This document shows, piece by piece, positions 25,400 through 37,400 of a stretch of DNA of 64,000 bases (its first letter is position 1; each line of letters opens with the position of its first letter). Made by a program: the position numbers and the translations under genes. Source of the DNA: Neospora caninum Liverpool (Eukaryota > Apicomplexa > Conoidasida > Eucoccidiorida > Sarcocystidae); assembly GCF_000208865.1 (NCBI RefSeq), contig NC_018398.1, forward strand, positions 1,488,001 through 1,552,000. Direction: 5' to 3'. Under the pieces are notes generated by a model that searched no databases, was not told where the DNA came from, and worked only from the letters and a program-made list of their open reading frames with translations.

Positions 25400-25903
25400 T
25401 TAATTTCTCTGCTTGCGCATGCACGTTTCACAGCCTTTCTTGACTTGTTTACCTTTCACGGCAAGGCTTACCAACAGTGCAAGAGCGAGGCCGTTAGCGA
25501 GCACCTTAGCCCAGCGTGGAACCCGCGTCCACAAGCCTGCAAAGCCTTGACGTTTTGAGACAGTCTTCTTGTCACGCGGCAGCGTAGCTGAGGACTGAGC
25601 TGGTGCATCGTCCGACTCGAGATCTGCTGCCTGCTCCCCAGCTGCCGCCTCGTCAGCAACTGGTGCTTCTTGAGCCCCTTTTGCAGGTTCAGCTTTGGCG
25701 TGCTTCACGGCGTTGGCTTTCAAAAACAAGTCAGGAGCCTCCCCCGCCGCTCCTGCAACTGCCCCTTGACGGCCTCTCTGAGCCTGCCTATCGCCACCAG
25801 TGGCCGCATCCGTTGCCAGGAAAAAAACGCCAGATGCAGAAAGGAGAAGAGCCACAAGGAGGATCACTCGTCCTCTTGGCTTTACAGCAACGCCCGTCGA
25901 CAT
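25400..25903 (-). CDS. Small secreted single-pass membrane protein, dense-granule-like
   Basis: Single exon of 167 aa with the ATG at 25903 in good context (AAAATGTCG). Residues 11-34 form a hydrophobic signal peptide or signal anchor after a short basic start, with likely cleavage near the Ala-Ala before TGG. The middle (about 35-125) is hydrophilic and rich in Ala, Glu, Asp, Gln and Gly. Residues 134-149 form a second hydrophobic stretch (VLANGLALALLVSLAVKG), followed by a basic tail with two Cys (KGCETCMRK). Signal peptide, acidic disordered stretch, one transmembrane segment and basic tail is the layout of small coccidian dense-granule proteins such as GRA5. I see no sequence match to a named one, so export to the parasitophorous vacuole is an inference. 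Confidence 0.75.
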   Translation of the reverse strand: MSTGVAVKPRGRVILLVALLLSASGVFFLATDAATGGDRQAQRGRQGAVAGAAGEAPDLFLKANAVKHAKAEPAKGAQEAPVADEAAAGEQAADLESDDAPAQSSATLPRDKKTVSKRQGFAGLWTRVPRWAKVLANGLALALLVSLAVKGKQVKKGCETCMRKQRN

Positions 25904-28844
25904 TTTGCCTCTATCACAGAAGAAAACAGGTTGAGCAAGACGACCACCCTGTCACACCTCCGCTGCTTGCCAGTCTTCGTGCCAACCGCGTTCCGGCGGC
26001 GAAAGATGCCAGTGCTCGACAATCGATCACAGACACCCTCCACGGAAATAGTGCAAGAGATCCTGCTGTTGTGGCGCCCAAGCGGTCCTCGAATTAGGAC
26101 GGGATTAGCGGAGCCGGCGTGCCGAAAGGTTTTTGGCGTTCCACTGCAGAAGACGATGGAGGTGTAATGCGTGTTTCCCTTCCATTCGCCGCGTCGAGCA
26201 AAACACAGACCAAAATCAACTCGCTCCAAAGGTTCGATCACTGCCCCACTGGGTTGTGGAACAGCCACAGCAAAAGTGGAGAAAGGCGATGGATAAAAAG
26301 TCGGCGCCGCCGCCTTGCTATCCGTTGCGCCTCGACGCTGGCCCCCCCGCGCGCGATTCACTGCCGAGGAGCAGGCAACGCGCCAGCTGCCAACAGGAAA
26401 AAACAAGGTCCATCCAACGGGATGCTTCCAGAAAAGCACAACCGCCTCTCGCAGGTGCTTAAAGAAGAAGTGTGCGCCCACATTTTCTCAGAAAACAGTA
26501 GAAGGCTAGAATGCGGTCGACGCACAGCCGCGAGGTCTCGGCGGTGACCGGCGCGCACCCCGTATTCGTGTGGTATGGTCTGTGGCGGGGCACGGGGCCG
26601 ACGGGCCAAAAACGCCATTTCACCGTGTTATAGTCTGACTCGATGAAAAAGGTGGTCCTTCCTTCTGAGATTGACTGCCTTTGTTTAGCAGAAGGCAGAA
26701 AAAATGGGAAACGAGCGGGTGTTCACGCCTTAGCTGAAGAGAAAATGGAGGAAAGTGGTTTTCTTGGTTGGCCGCTTGGGTTCCTTGGTTGTCTGGTCAC
26801 GAAAAAAGGAACAGTTAGCTCGATCGTCGCACGCCGCAACAGCCGGTAGGCGGGTTGCCACACGTGTTTTTCGCACGTTTTTCTCAGAGGAGGCATTCGT
26901 GCCGAATCAGTGTCTCCTTTGGCGGACCGACCGCCTAATTCCCGAGTTAAAGCGAAAATGTGGCGTCACTCTTATCACATGTCTGCCTCAGCTGCGCGGA
27001 CCGAGAACGTCCGCCTTCGGGTGGTCGATAGGAGCGCCGGACCCTCGGCACAGAATAGCGAGTCGTCGGGACTGCTGGCGTTTCCTTTTGTCCCAGTGGA
27101 AGGAGAAAAGACGGAAGGCGACAACGAAGTTTACGTTCATGAGATTTCCGGATATATACGTAGCGAAAGGAAATGCTGGAAACATGGTGCGGCCCATGGT
27201 TCAACCCGCTGAAGCAAGTGAGACACGGCCAGCATTGCCATTTCCTGCTCTATCCAAAAAAAGAGTTTTGTGTATGTCCGCCTTGTTGTACATGTAAAAG
27301 GTACCCGGTGGAAACAATCTGAGCAGGCCGAAGAGCTCTCCCAGCAAAGATATGTCTCGTTGTTCGCAGGCATGTCGGGCAGCGAGACGCACTGGACACC
27401 ACCAGCTCGTCTGAGGTGGAGTCATGGTCGTCAGAATAACCTAGAACAAACTCTGTGCGGCTCCCCCGGCTGGAGTCAATACTCATTCACGCGGAACGAG
27501 CGTCGAACTGCTTTCGCATAGTCCTCAAGAGCCCACCTGCTCTTGTTCCTGATCCTGTCCAACCAAGGATCGCTTAACTCGCCAAGTGGCACTTAACGAA
27601 GGATCCACCTACAAAACTCACAGTTGTGGATGGCTCTGTCTTCAGGACGTCTAACGTTCCACACCACCTTCAGGTTCTGGACTACTCTGCTGAGTTTATA
27701 CCATTTAGCTGCCCATCTCTGTACGTGCACGCCGATGGGTGCGGATGCCTGCCTTCTTCGTCCACCAGAAGTATTGGATGCTGGTCCCCTGACCAACCCT
27801 CCTCCCGGCGGATCCACGGACAGGGCCGCATCGATGTACTAGTAGCAGTATTTCACGTCGTTTACCTCTGGCAACAGTATAGCAGTCGCTCGGGGAGGGT
27901 ATGTATACTAGAACGACGACAAAACGCAAAATCGTGTTCACCGCCTGGCATCATATGCACAAAGTAGCAACTGGCAGTACACGCCATGATAAGGAGCACG
28001 TGGTCGGTTGAACGCAGAGACGATGACTTAGACTAAACATGCTGCGGATTGTCAGCATTCAGATTCAGCAACACACCAATCCGCTATGGTTTTCGAATGC
28101 AGGGCCGCATTCCGGCGATCGTTGACGCTGGCTCCTAGCGTTTCACTGCATTGCCGGCTTGTCGTTCCGTCGGATTTTGCGGCGTGACGGACAATCCTGA
28201 ACGCCCTATCGCTCCCTTGTCCCCTGCGTGCCAGGGCACAAGGTTCAAAAGCGCATTCGTTCACTACAATGGGTCAGAGGAAGACGTGAAATGCTTTTCT
28301 GGAGTGGCGCTGCGGGGCATGCCTTCAGCATCTTTCCGTCGAGCGACTACCCTATAGCGCTGTGCAGGTGAAGTAAGTCCGAAGTGGAGGTCTGGGAGGG
28401 ATTCAAGCGTTGTGGTCACCGTGGTCCTCGTGCACTTTTGCTCTTACAGTGTATTCTCTTCAGTTGTTCTAACGCCTGCTGTGCCCATATTGGATATTCT
28501 ATGTATTCCTAGATTCCCACGTTGCAAACAGAACCTTCACGAGGTTCCTGTATCGTATCCAGAGAGGAAGAGAGGTAGCCTGGAAGACACGTCGGACGCT
28601 GCACGGCGCGTGGCGCCAACACGAGGGGCCTGTCAGAGCCTCCTTTCGGCTGATTCGGTTGATTCGTTGGACACCGGTGTGCAGATAGAAGATGGTGCGG
28701 ACTCAAACACACTCCGAATATATCAAGGGCCCGTTGACGTCACTCCTCATTTTGGAGTTTCAGATGCAAGAATAGCAACACCCTTAGGGTTCGTTGTATG
28801 CTCCGGAGTCCGCAAGCCGCTCGACGCGCCTGCTGCCAAACACA
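25904..28844. other. Intergenic region upstream of the small secreted protein gene
   Basis: The first few hundred bases (25904-26600) should hold the promoter of the minus-strand 167-aa gene; no known motif was identified there. The rest has only short open frames on both strands. The longest (26755-27297, plus) lacks a convincing domain or composition. Nothing further can be supported. Confidence 0.4.
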
Positions 28845-31800
28845 TCAGGCGTATGTCGTGACGGGACCGAGGGCAACACCAGGGAGCATGAGTGACTTGC
28901 TAGTTAAGGTCAAGTCACGATATATTTCTTGCAGGAGTGCCAACCACTGGAGTCTTGATAACGCTGCACCAGTCCTTGCCGTTTGGACGCGTGGAGCGTC
29001 GTCCTTCTCTCTCGGGTTCTCCTCGCTTGCGGTCAACTTTCGGGCATCTTCACCATCTGTCGGAGACGACTCTGCTCCAGCGCTGCCGCCTCCGATGTCA
29101 TGGTCTGCTTCTTTCTCTTCATGTTCATTTTCTTGGTTTTCTGTTGTCGCCGAGTTATCTGGAATGGTACTAGGTGGCTCGTCAGCATGGTGGCTCAGTG
29201 GGAACCAGTCTGTCCTCACGTGTTTCGGTGCACAAGCAGTCGGTGTAGAGAGCTCTTCGAAAAGTTGCTCAAGCAAAGCTTGATTCAGGCTAAGTTTCTG
29301 CAGAAACGTTCTTTGACGGGACTGAACTACACCGACTCCATCCAACAGACGGAAGCTGCTCTCGGCAAACCATGCTGTTTCCGGATCGTAAACTATAAAA
29401 GAAACACTTTCTTCCAACGGAAGCAAGCTGACAGTGGACTGCACAAGCACAAAACTAGATTTTCTAGAAGATCCTGACTCGTCCGCACCTTGTTCCACTA
29501 GTTGAGGGTGCCGAAATGTAAGAGTGGTACGGCCACCCACTGTCGTTTCTGAAACCGACAGCGCTTCAAAAAAACGCTGCCGGCAATCGTGTGACTTCAC
29601 GTCAACAGGGCCATCCTTTTTCACTGAATGTGATGACACTTCCAGGGCCGTGTTGAAGAGGCTGCCCTCGGACTTGAGATTACTCTGGTGGTGCGAATCC
29701 TTTGTATCGTTATCCTCCGCAACACGCAAAAGGAACAACCGGCCATTTTCGTGCCTCAGTCGAGAGACAATGAAGTGAAGAAGATCGGCACTCAGGAGAA
29801 AGCTCTCATCCTCCCTTTTACACGCTGCCTCGGCGCCAGCCCCCTGCTCCGTACGAGCGTACGACGGCTTGACGAATGGGCGCTGGGAGGCAAGAAACTT
29901 TACATGCTCTCTTTTAGCGGAGAGAACGTCGATCCATGCAGTTAGCAGCTGGGTAGACCGAGGGCTGTACAGCCGAGCGACAAGGAGTCTTTCCGTACGC
30001 TGATAAATAAATACAAAGAAATAAGTAGGCTCTTTTGCCGAGTCGCCCCCTCCGCTAACCTCGTGGTATCCAGAATACACCAAACACTCGTTCACCTCTT
30101 CGAAAAAGGAGTCGTCGGCGTGGCCGTGAACAACAGTTTTGCCAAAGCACGCGACGCTTTCAGGCTTCTTATACTGCAGTGTGAGCGCCTCGTTTGACTC
30201 CGAACCCGCCGGTCTCCTTGTTTCAGTCGTGGCAGGCAAGCTGTTCACGGTGGGATGTGCCTGCCACCTGTCCGGGGCGCAAATAGACTGTATTTGTAGA
30301 TTCGAAGAGATGTGAAGAACTACGCCGTGGACAAACTCTCGAGTTGCGTTCTCGGGCCATTCTCGCATGTTCAGTGTTTGAAAGTGCACGTCAGATGTCA
30401 TAGTGTCATAAATTACTATGATAACCTCCGCTCCTTTGTTCGAGATCATCTCTTCAAGTTCTCGAGCCAAAAAAGAGCGATGCAAATCTTCAAATGTTTC
30501 CGGGCAGCTGTTTGCTGCTGTCTGTGGTGACCCGCCTGGAACTGCAAACTCTGACGCCGTTGGTCTGTCCTTTTCAGCTAACCCAGGGACCTCTCCCGAA
30601 GGGCAGAGGTCGGCCCTGTGCTTCACGTACGCCCTGTCAAACTCCTTCAATCTATCCGCCCCGGGTGGACCTGTTACGGAGCCTGTACTTGAGCCGTGGC
30701 GGCAGAGAGCAGGACTTTTTGAGTAACCGGACGTTGGCGATTCAGTGCCTTGGGTCTGTTCCCTACAGCAGGGACAGCGAACTTGAATAGAAACAACGAA
30801 GCACCTGCCGGCTGCCGCTCGAATTTCTTTGTGGACCTCCGCGCAGCCCTGTGGGCAAATCCATCGGCTGCCACTCGGTTGTGTATCCTCGCCCACGACT
30901 GGGGGGACTGGCATCGCACGCCGGTTGCTTCTCTTCTGTTTCCGTCTCTCTTTTGCCTGCTTCACAGCCTCTCCTAAGACGGTTTTTAGATCGCGTAAAC
31001 TGTGACACTGCGACTGATAAGTCTGCAGAGGATCTTCGATGCCGGCAAGGCCGGTCCGACACGCTGAGAGTTTTGCCCGCAGAGAATAACTGTCAGCGAA
31101 ACTGGCTTCACGCGTCGCAGCAGATCTACGCATCTGGAGCTCTTCACACTTCAGACGAGCCACGGTCTGTTCGAGATTATCTGAATAGCCAAGTTGCCGA
31201 AAGTGCTGCTGACTAGACCGCAGCTTGGAACGAAGATCTATATTTGTCGAGAGAAGATTGGTCACAATTCGTCTGAACCGCTCCCACTCGAGAGCAGTCA
31301 ATATAACATGTTGTCTGTCTGCCGTTGGTTGCGCCTTCGTCGAGGAAATGCTATTGTATGCTCCGACACCAGAAGCAGGAAGCACAATCTGTGCCTCGCC
31401 AGGTGAGCCCCCTGCAACCACAAGAGACGCCGGAGTACCCACAGTGGGCCTACTTGAAGTTGGGCAAAAGCCGCTGCATCTGTTGCCTCCCTCCACATCT
31501 CTTCCATACACGGTCGTTCTTGTTCGCCTTGGGCTTCCTTGACTCATGCTTCGAGCACTAGTAGCGCCCCCCGGAAGACACAACGCGGAAACTTTGCCCG
31601 GTCCCATAGTGAGGCGGCCTGCTCGAGTGTTTGTCGGATCCCTGAAGACACTGTAGATCTCTGTTGCTTGTATACGGTCGAGGTCTTCGAGTAACTTCTC
31701 TTCCTCTAGGAAAAGCTCAATAGCTTCTTCCATCTGGGAAGAAAGGAGAGGCGCCGCTACGGCACTGTCAGTGTTCGTACCGTCTCCCCCACTCTCGCCA

Positions 31801-32201
31801 GGTACTCTTCGAAAGTCTGGCGCTGGTTTGTCCATATCAATCTGCTCTTGGACGAGCCCGCCCCGAGGCGTTCGATCCTCTGGGGGCGAAGGCCCAACCT
31901 GCAAGTCCACAATAGGGTTCTGTGGTCCAGTAGACCCGCCATTTGACGGGTGGTGTCGAGGGGTCTTTGACACAAACGGCCAGGCTGTGCATAACGAGCA
32001 CGGTACACCTGTCGGAGAAGAGTTGCAGCGCAACATATCTGAGGTGAAGGAGGCGTCTTTAACAATATATTTCCTCTCGAAAAGAGGCTCATACACGCGC
32101 GAGCCGGCGCCAGCTCGAGTTGCCGGCAGCCGTCCAGAAGATGACGTGTCGCCCCCCCCTACCGAGGGCTGGAAGCCTTCTCTTTCGATTTCGTTTGCCA
32201 T
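28845..32201 (-). CDS. Large protein of unknown function with coiled coil and repeated beta-type motifs
   Basis: One uninterrupted frame of 1118 codons from an ATG at 32201 in strong context (ACCATGG) to a stop at 28845. No signal peptide or transmembrane segment is evident, so it is probably cytosolic. An N-terminal disordered third is followed by an acidic helix (MEEAIELFLEEEKLLEDL). A coiled coil of about 100 residues comes next, from ALEWERFRRIVTNLL to KERRKQKRSNRRA, and then a Cys/His-rich patch (CPQGC...CPCC) that could bind zinc. The C-terminal half has three similar hydrophobic strand-turn motifs, IIVIYDTMTSD, FVFIYQRTERL and FIVYDPETAWF, each followed by a Leu/Trp-containing strand. 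The frame stays open upstream of the ATG to beyond 32400, and an alternative first exon (ATG at 32635, donor GTAAGC near 32480) is possible. Not recognised. Confidence 0.75.
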   Translation of the reverse strand: MANEIEREGFQPSVGGGDTSSSGRLPATRAGAGSRVYEPLFERKYIVKDASFTSDMLRCNSSPTGVPCSLCTAWPFVSKTPRHHPSNGGSTGPQNPIVDLQVGPSPPEDRTPRGGLVQEQIDMDKPAPDFRRVPGESGGDGTNTDSAVAAPLLSSQMEEAIELFLEEEKLLEDLDRIQATEIYSVFRDPTNTRAGRLTMGPGKVSALCLPGGATSARSMSQGSPRRTRTTVYGRDVEGGNRCSGFCPTSSRPTVGTPASLVVAGGSPGEAQIVLPASGVGAYNSISSTKAQPTADRQHVILTALEWERFRRIVTNLLSTNIDLRSKLRSSQQHFRQLGYSDNLEQTVARLKCEELQMRRSAATREASFADSYSLRAKLSACRTGLAGIEDPLQTYQSQCHSLRDLKTVLGEAVKQAKERRKQKRSNRRAMPVPPVVGEDTQPSGSRWICPQGCAEVHKEIRAAAGRCFVVSIQVRCPCCREQTQGTESPTSGYSKSPALCRHGSSTGSVTGPPGADRLKEFDRAYVKHRADLCPSGEVPGLAEKDRPTASEFAVPGGSPQTAANSCPETFEDLHRSFLARELEEMISNKGAEVIIVIYDTMTSDVHFQTLNMREWPENATREFVHGVVLHISSNLQIQSICAPDRWQAHPTVNSLPATTETRRPAGSESNEALTLQYKKPESVACFGKTVVHGHADDSFFEEVNECLVYSGYHEVSGGGDSAKEPTYFFVFIYQRTERLLVARLYSPRSTQLLTAWIDVLSAKREHVKFLASQRPFVKPSYARTEQGAGAEAACKREDESFLLSADLLHFIVSRLRHENGRLFLLRVAEDNDTKDSHHQSNLKSEGSLFNTALEVSSHSVKKDGPVDVKSHDCRQRFFEALSVSETTVGGRTTLTFRHPQLVEQGADESGSSRKSSFVLVQSTVSLLPLEESVSFIVYDPETAWFAESSFRLLDGVGVVQSRQRTFLQKLSLNQALLEQLFEELSTPTACAPKHVRTDWFPLSHHADEPPSTIPDNSATTENQENEHEEKEADHDIGGGSAGAESSPTDGEDARKLTASEENPREKDDAPRVQTARTGAALSRLQWLALLQEIYRDLTLTSKSLMLPGVALGPVTTYA

Positions 32202-34404
32202 GGTGTCCAAGATGGAGTTTGAAAAGCAAACTGTGTTCCGGCCTTCGAGCTGGAAGGTCCCCTGTCCCGTCACAGTACGAAAGTGCAATTCAAAGCGAAA
32301 AGAGGTGGACGGCGAAAGCCCAGCGGGCGGTGACGTTTGGTGCCGTCCTCTCGCCCTGCAATTGGGTCCGTGATGGATGATTCCATTCCCTATCTTCGTA
32401 TCGCCCTTGGCCTCCGGACAGAGAGGCAGACACAATGTGGCTTTTTTCCCGCCCCGGCGAGTGCAAGCTTACCCAAATTCCGAGTCTCTGACGCGCGGAA
32501 CGCCGAAACTCCGGTCATGCAGCCCCGAGCAATGAACCAGCCAGACGAAGAAACAGGGACGGACCCACCGGCAGACTCTGGAATATATTCAGAGGGTTTT
32601 GTCAGCGTCAGTATTGCGGTACCACCTGGCGGCATTTCTCCCCGTTGGCGAAATAATTCACTTCGACTGAGAGGATCGCACAAGGAGTCACGTTTATGCC
32701 GTCACTCCTCACTCCAGCATAGATATCTACGAACAGTGGCATCATCGACGACGGCCTGTCGACGATATCGACCTAGCGGTGACGCAAGGAAGCTTGCTGA
32801 AACCACTGGGAAAGGCATTAGACTTCCTTGCATGAAACCCAGTGTCAGACGCCACCACTTTCTAGTATAGCCCTGCACGTCGCGCACGGCGAATCCAGCT
32901 ACCACGCATTTGCGTGAATGAGATTTCGCATTTTCGGGAGACAGAACGACCCCATGCAGGCTGCACGACGGCTTTCGAGCCCAGTGTTTTTCCGACACTT
33001 GCTCGTCGAGTGTGGCACAGACGACCAGGATATTTAATTTTCGGCATTCGCTTTGGATCTGCAGCTGTCAACAAGACGTAAAAGCACGCCATTCTACACT
33101 CAACCTCTCTGCGGATGTCAGTTCTTGGAACACGCTCCAGACGCGTGTACGATAGATCGGAACCCAACGCACGTACACCAAGGAGTGCGTGGTCATCCGG
33201 GTAGATAACTGCGTATACGCTGTAGTATATCCCTTGTACCAGACGGTAGCGAACTCATGTTTTCCCTACCATTGCGTCTGGATAGGAAACATGTGTGCAT
33301 CTGTGATGTCGGGCATAATCTCCTCGAACGTATTCTGCTGTCAAGGGCAGACAATACTGGGTAAGGCTGTTGGGTTTGTCGATCGGAGAGAAGGTTGAAT
33401 CAATTCAGCTAGAGCATCCAAAAAAGCAAAGGATGCGGAACTCGGCTGATGATGCGCCCACGGTTTGTCCTACAATTTCCCAGAGGTGATCGTCATCAAA
33501 AGCAACTGACCCCGTAAGATCGTTCTGTGTTAGCTTTCAGAGCTAACCGGCAATCAAGAAGTTTTTTACCCTACGGTACGCACTGTGGCGTTGACCCCCT
33601 TTCCGCCTCTCAGGCCAGCTAACTGGGCACTTTTTATTCTACGTTTGGAGTAATTGGTTTAAGGACACATCGTCCCCAACCCCAGTTGTTGCACACGAAG
33701 GATGCAATAATTGAGTGTAACAAGCAGCTACCTAGCGAGCCATTTCAGTGAACACTAGGCGTTACAGGTTGCAGACCGCGAGTCCGTTGCGAGTGGAGGC
33801 AACGGATTGCTCAGTTGCCGGATGGCAGTCAGAGCCGACTAGTGAGCGACAGCAATGGTGCTGACACGACGCCCCCAGGAAGTTTCTGTCATTGCAGAAT
33901 ACACATGTAGTTAAAGCGGATTTTTATTTGTTCAGTCACCATGCGTGCGTGCAACGGCGGTGCCTCAGTACTCAAAACGCCGACAAACGGCCTCAAAAGC
34001 GCCAAAACAATCTACGCTGTTCAGACAAAAGACCTGGAGATTAGACCACACGAACGTCCCGTGCAACGGCAGCAGGAGATGAAAATAAATTCATCAGTAG
34101 ATTAGTACAGATTCCAGCAGAGTAAACGATATACTAGCGACTGCCTTACACGCCTTACTAGGCCAGACAGAGTGCCGGATTCTGGTAGCTGTCTTCAGTG
34201 TACTCCCGTCAGCAAGACCATTTACTAATCAGGGGGGGAAAGGCGTGCTTTCCATGTTTAGCTTTTTGCAAGTCCCACGCGACTCAAGTACAGGACGAGA
34301 ACGCGCGTTCTATTAGGGAACTCACCCACAGCATATTTGGTTTCGGGAAATGTCCATCTATTCCCACCTGTCTCCATCACAGGTTATGCGGACAGTAACG
34401 CAGT
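32202..34404. other. Region between two minus-strand genes
   Basis: The right side should hold the 3' UTR of the repeat-exon gene and the left side the promoter or 5' exon(s) of the 1118-aa gene. An ATG at 32635 opens a 52-codon stretch ending in a good donor (G|GTAAGC), but its phase does not join cleanly to the main exon at the acceptors I tried. From 33000 to 34400 I see only AT-richer DNA without coding signal. Confidence 0.4.
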
Positions 34405-37400
34405 TCATGGTTCTGGGAGCGTGTCAACGTTGAAGCTGAGAAACAAAGTCGCTTTCTGAACAAGGACGGTGTATTCAAGGCTTTGGTGCTGTCTCGAGTT
34501 TCCCTCGTACGCGACTTGAAGTTTGATGGTGTAGTCAGTGCCTGCGTGGAGAGACCCCGGCTCCGCTGTCGCAATCAACTGGTTGTCGGAAACAGAAAAA
34601 AGATCCTCGAAGGGCCGAGGATCGGTGCTTGTCGACCGCCACTCCACCGACAGCCCGGAAGAAGTGTCTGTTTTCACGTGTTCGCAGTAGTCGACTTCCG
34701 CGCTCAACGTGACTCTTTCTTGATTCTCAATTTGTAGCGTCTGCTGCGACGTTGCGCGGAGGGTGGGAGGCGTGAGCGAGCTTTGCAGAGACACCTGGGT
34801 GGTGGCTGCAGCATAAGCATCCATCATGTTGCAAATGGGAGAGACAGGATCGTTGGAAAAAGTGGCAAAAAAAATTCACCCGCGTGTGCTGAGCGGCCGT
34901 TCGATGCACTCTGCTGCAGGGAAGGGCGGGGAATTTCTGCACTGGAGCAAGGCCGTGGGGTGCCAAGTTCAGCCATTGGAGCTCACCTCGATCCGTGTTC
35001 TGCCGGGAGTCGGTGACGGTCAATTCGAACTCCACGTCAAAAGTGGTGACTAGTGGATTTCTTTCCTTATATTCCTTCACAGCATGGTAAACCGTTGCGG
35101 CGTCCATTGTCAGGACAAGTTCTTTCCCTGCGCGTGCCGCCTTGACAAACGTGCTCGGGCATTGTCCAAGGCAGTTCCTGTTTGGTGGTCACAGAAGGAA
35201 ATCAGAATCCTATCGGCAGAAGACAGGGGCAGGTGCGGGGATCCACATACACAACCCAGGAATCTCTCACGTGTGCCACTTTTGCGTGGGCTGAAGCTCA
35301 CGCTTCTTTGGAGCATTAAATATGGCACCAGCCCCCGTTGATGGCTATACAGACGTAAGCGGAAGCCTCACGTGGTCCTCCAGATGCTTCCCTAAACATT
35401 AACCACGGGCGGCGGTGTGCGTAGCTCACCAGGTAGCCAGCAGTACGCCGTCAGTCGTCTGTGCTGAATGGGGGGAGCACAGGAACAGATCGAAGACATG
35501 GAAGCTTCTTAAAACCCAGTTGACTGCTCTTACGAACATCGAGTCGTTTCGGGTCAGTGCGTAGCTCAAACGACCATTTTCTCTTGCTTACCCGACGACT
35601 GTGTACCACTAAGTGTCAATGGTTCACACGCGCCTTGGATATTCGAGGGGCCCTGCGGGGACACGCGCCAGAGAAAGAATCGTGTAACACAAGGAACAGG
35701 CGAGGCCCTCATCTCCCCTCTTAGCTCTCTCAGGTGATTTCGTACATTACCACGGATTTCTGCTATCTTCGCTAGCTCCTCCAGGCTGTCGCAGGAGGCA
35801 GCGGCCAGGAATGGGATCTTTGTTAACTTCTAAACTTTCTCTCTAGAGCAATTGGCATGTACCAAGCCAGCGGGACCACGCAAACTAGGCACGGCAACGA
35901 CGGTAGCAGCACCTCTGTCTGCTGTCAGAGGCACCAACATATGGGTGAAGAAGTGGAGCTTATCTCTTCCCCTTGCAGACGCACTGCGAACTGGGCTACT
36001 GGTGAACTTCTGGGTTCAAACATAGGTGGCTGAGGACGCCCGTTTCTGTACAAGAAAGACATGACTTCACGGTGATGAACACAAATCGCGTACGACTGTA
36101 ACCGCTTGCAAAGATAAAAGCCGTAGAAATAGCGTACAGTGACAACTGCTGTTGGATGCGCTGCGGGGGTACCGGGCGGCGCGACGGTGATCTCAAAAAC
36201 CAGCGAGGCTGGCGACGGGAGGTCACCGTATGCCAAGGAGACGACTACTGTATACGTAACTCCACCGATCAGCTTGCCAGCCTCGACGGTAGCTCTGTAC
36301 CCATTTTGACTTTCTGTAAGCAGTTCGGTCGATGGCCTGTTCTCAAACTCGCTTTTGATCTCCCACGTGAAGGCGAAGTCGTCGGCGTGGGTACAGTAGG
36401 TGGGGGCCACCGCCATGGTAACTGTCTCCGAAGCGTCGATGTTGAAGTTTAATGGTCCTGCTGGTTGGAGAGTTGGCGAAGCTGGATAGTTCTCGATTTC
36501 TACTTGGACGGAGTCTGCAGGAGAGTGTCAAGACAGGCTACTCGGGGAACTGCTAGCCAGGTAATGAACTCCCGATTGGTTTTGCTGACACATCTAGAAC
36601 CGTGGTGACACTCTCTCTCTGGCCCATTTCATGAAGCCCGACAACAGGAACATCCGTGCGGCTTTGAAAATGCTGAAAACGGACGACGAGCCTGGTCTTT
36701 GTCTACTACCGAGTCTGTATCTCCGCGCACGTGGCAGTACGTCGGTCCCACACGGCCCACGGAGATCCACAAGCTGCCTGTTCCAAAAAGAAATCTCCGG
36801 GCACTTAATGCGACAGCACAGTCAGGACTTTGCCATATTTGTTGTTGCATGAAAACCTGTTTGTCGCCATGCACCAGTTTGCTAATGTATATCATGATTG
36901 GCCCCTCTGACGAAACACTGGTTATCGTACCCGTTGCCTGCCGACGGTCCGAATTCAAGACAACCACGCCAACTCTGTGCATGAAAGTAGTTGCCGTAGG
37001 ATGCTTCTGTCGGTTCGCCTTTGCAAGTTTATAAACCATGGCTGGAGGGACAAGAAGCTCGGGCTGGTTGGCCTGATGCTCCAAGAACTCGACGTATTCC
37101 GCCGGACAGTCGGCGTCAAAGCAAATCCTGAGTACCGGGAGAGAAATACGCGTTGGATCTGTGCATCCGGTGAGCCCTCCAACGCTCTATCATCATCGAC
37201 TGTTCACAGAGTCGATGTTTCTAACCAGCGAAATACCACTGAAACTGCTGTCGTCGTGGCAGTTGTGCCTCCGACTGTTCGCTCCCATGCAAAGCACGGA
37301 CTGTAGTGCTTCAGGTCCGTGGGTCTTTTTCAGATTTACCAGTAAATCTTTACGGTGGGGTCGTCGGTGTTGCCAGCTGAGCGCGCACAGGGCAAGAGCA

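Noticed and set aside
26232..26260. GGTTCGATC motif resembling a tRNA T-loop
   Set aside because: No matching acceptor, D-arm or anticodon stem around it.
26755..27297. 180-codon plus-strand open frame
   Set aside because: No signal peptide, domain or splice support, and the composition resembles the surrounding non-coding DNA.
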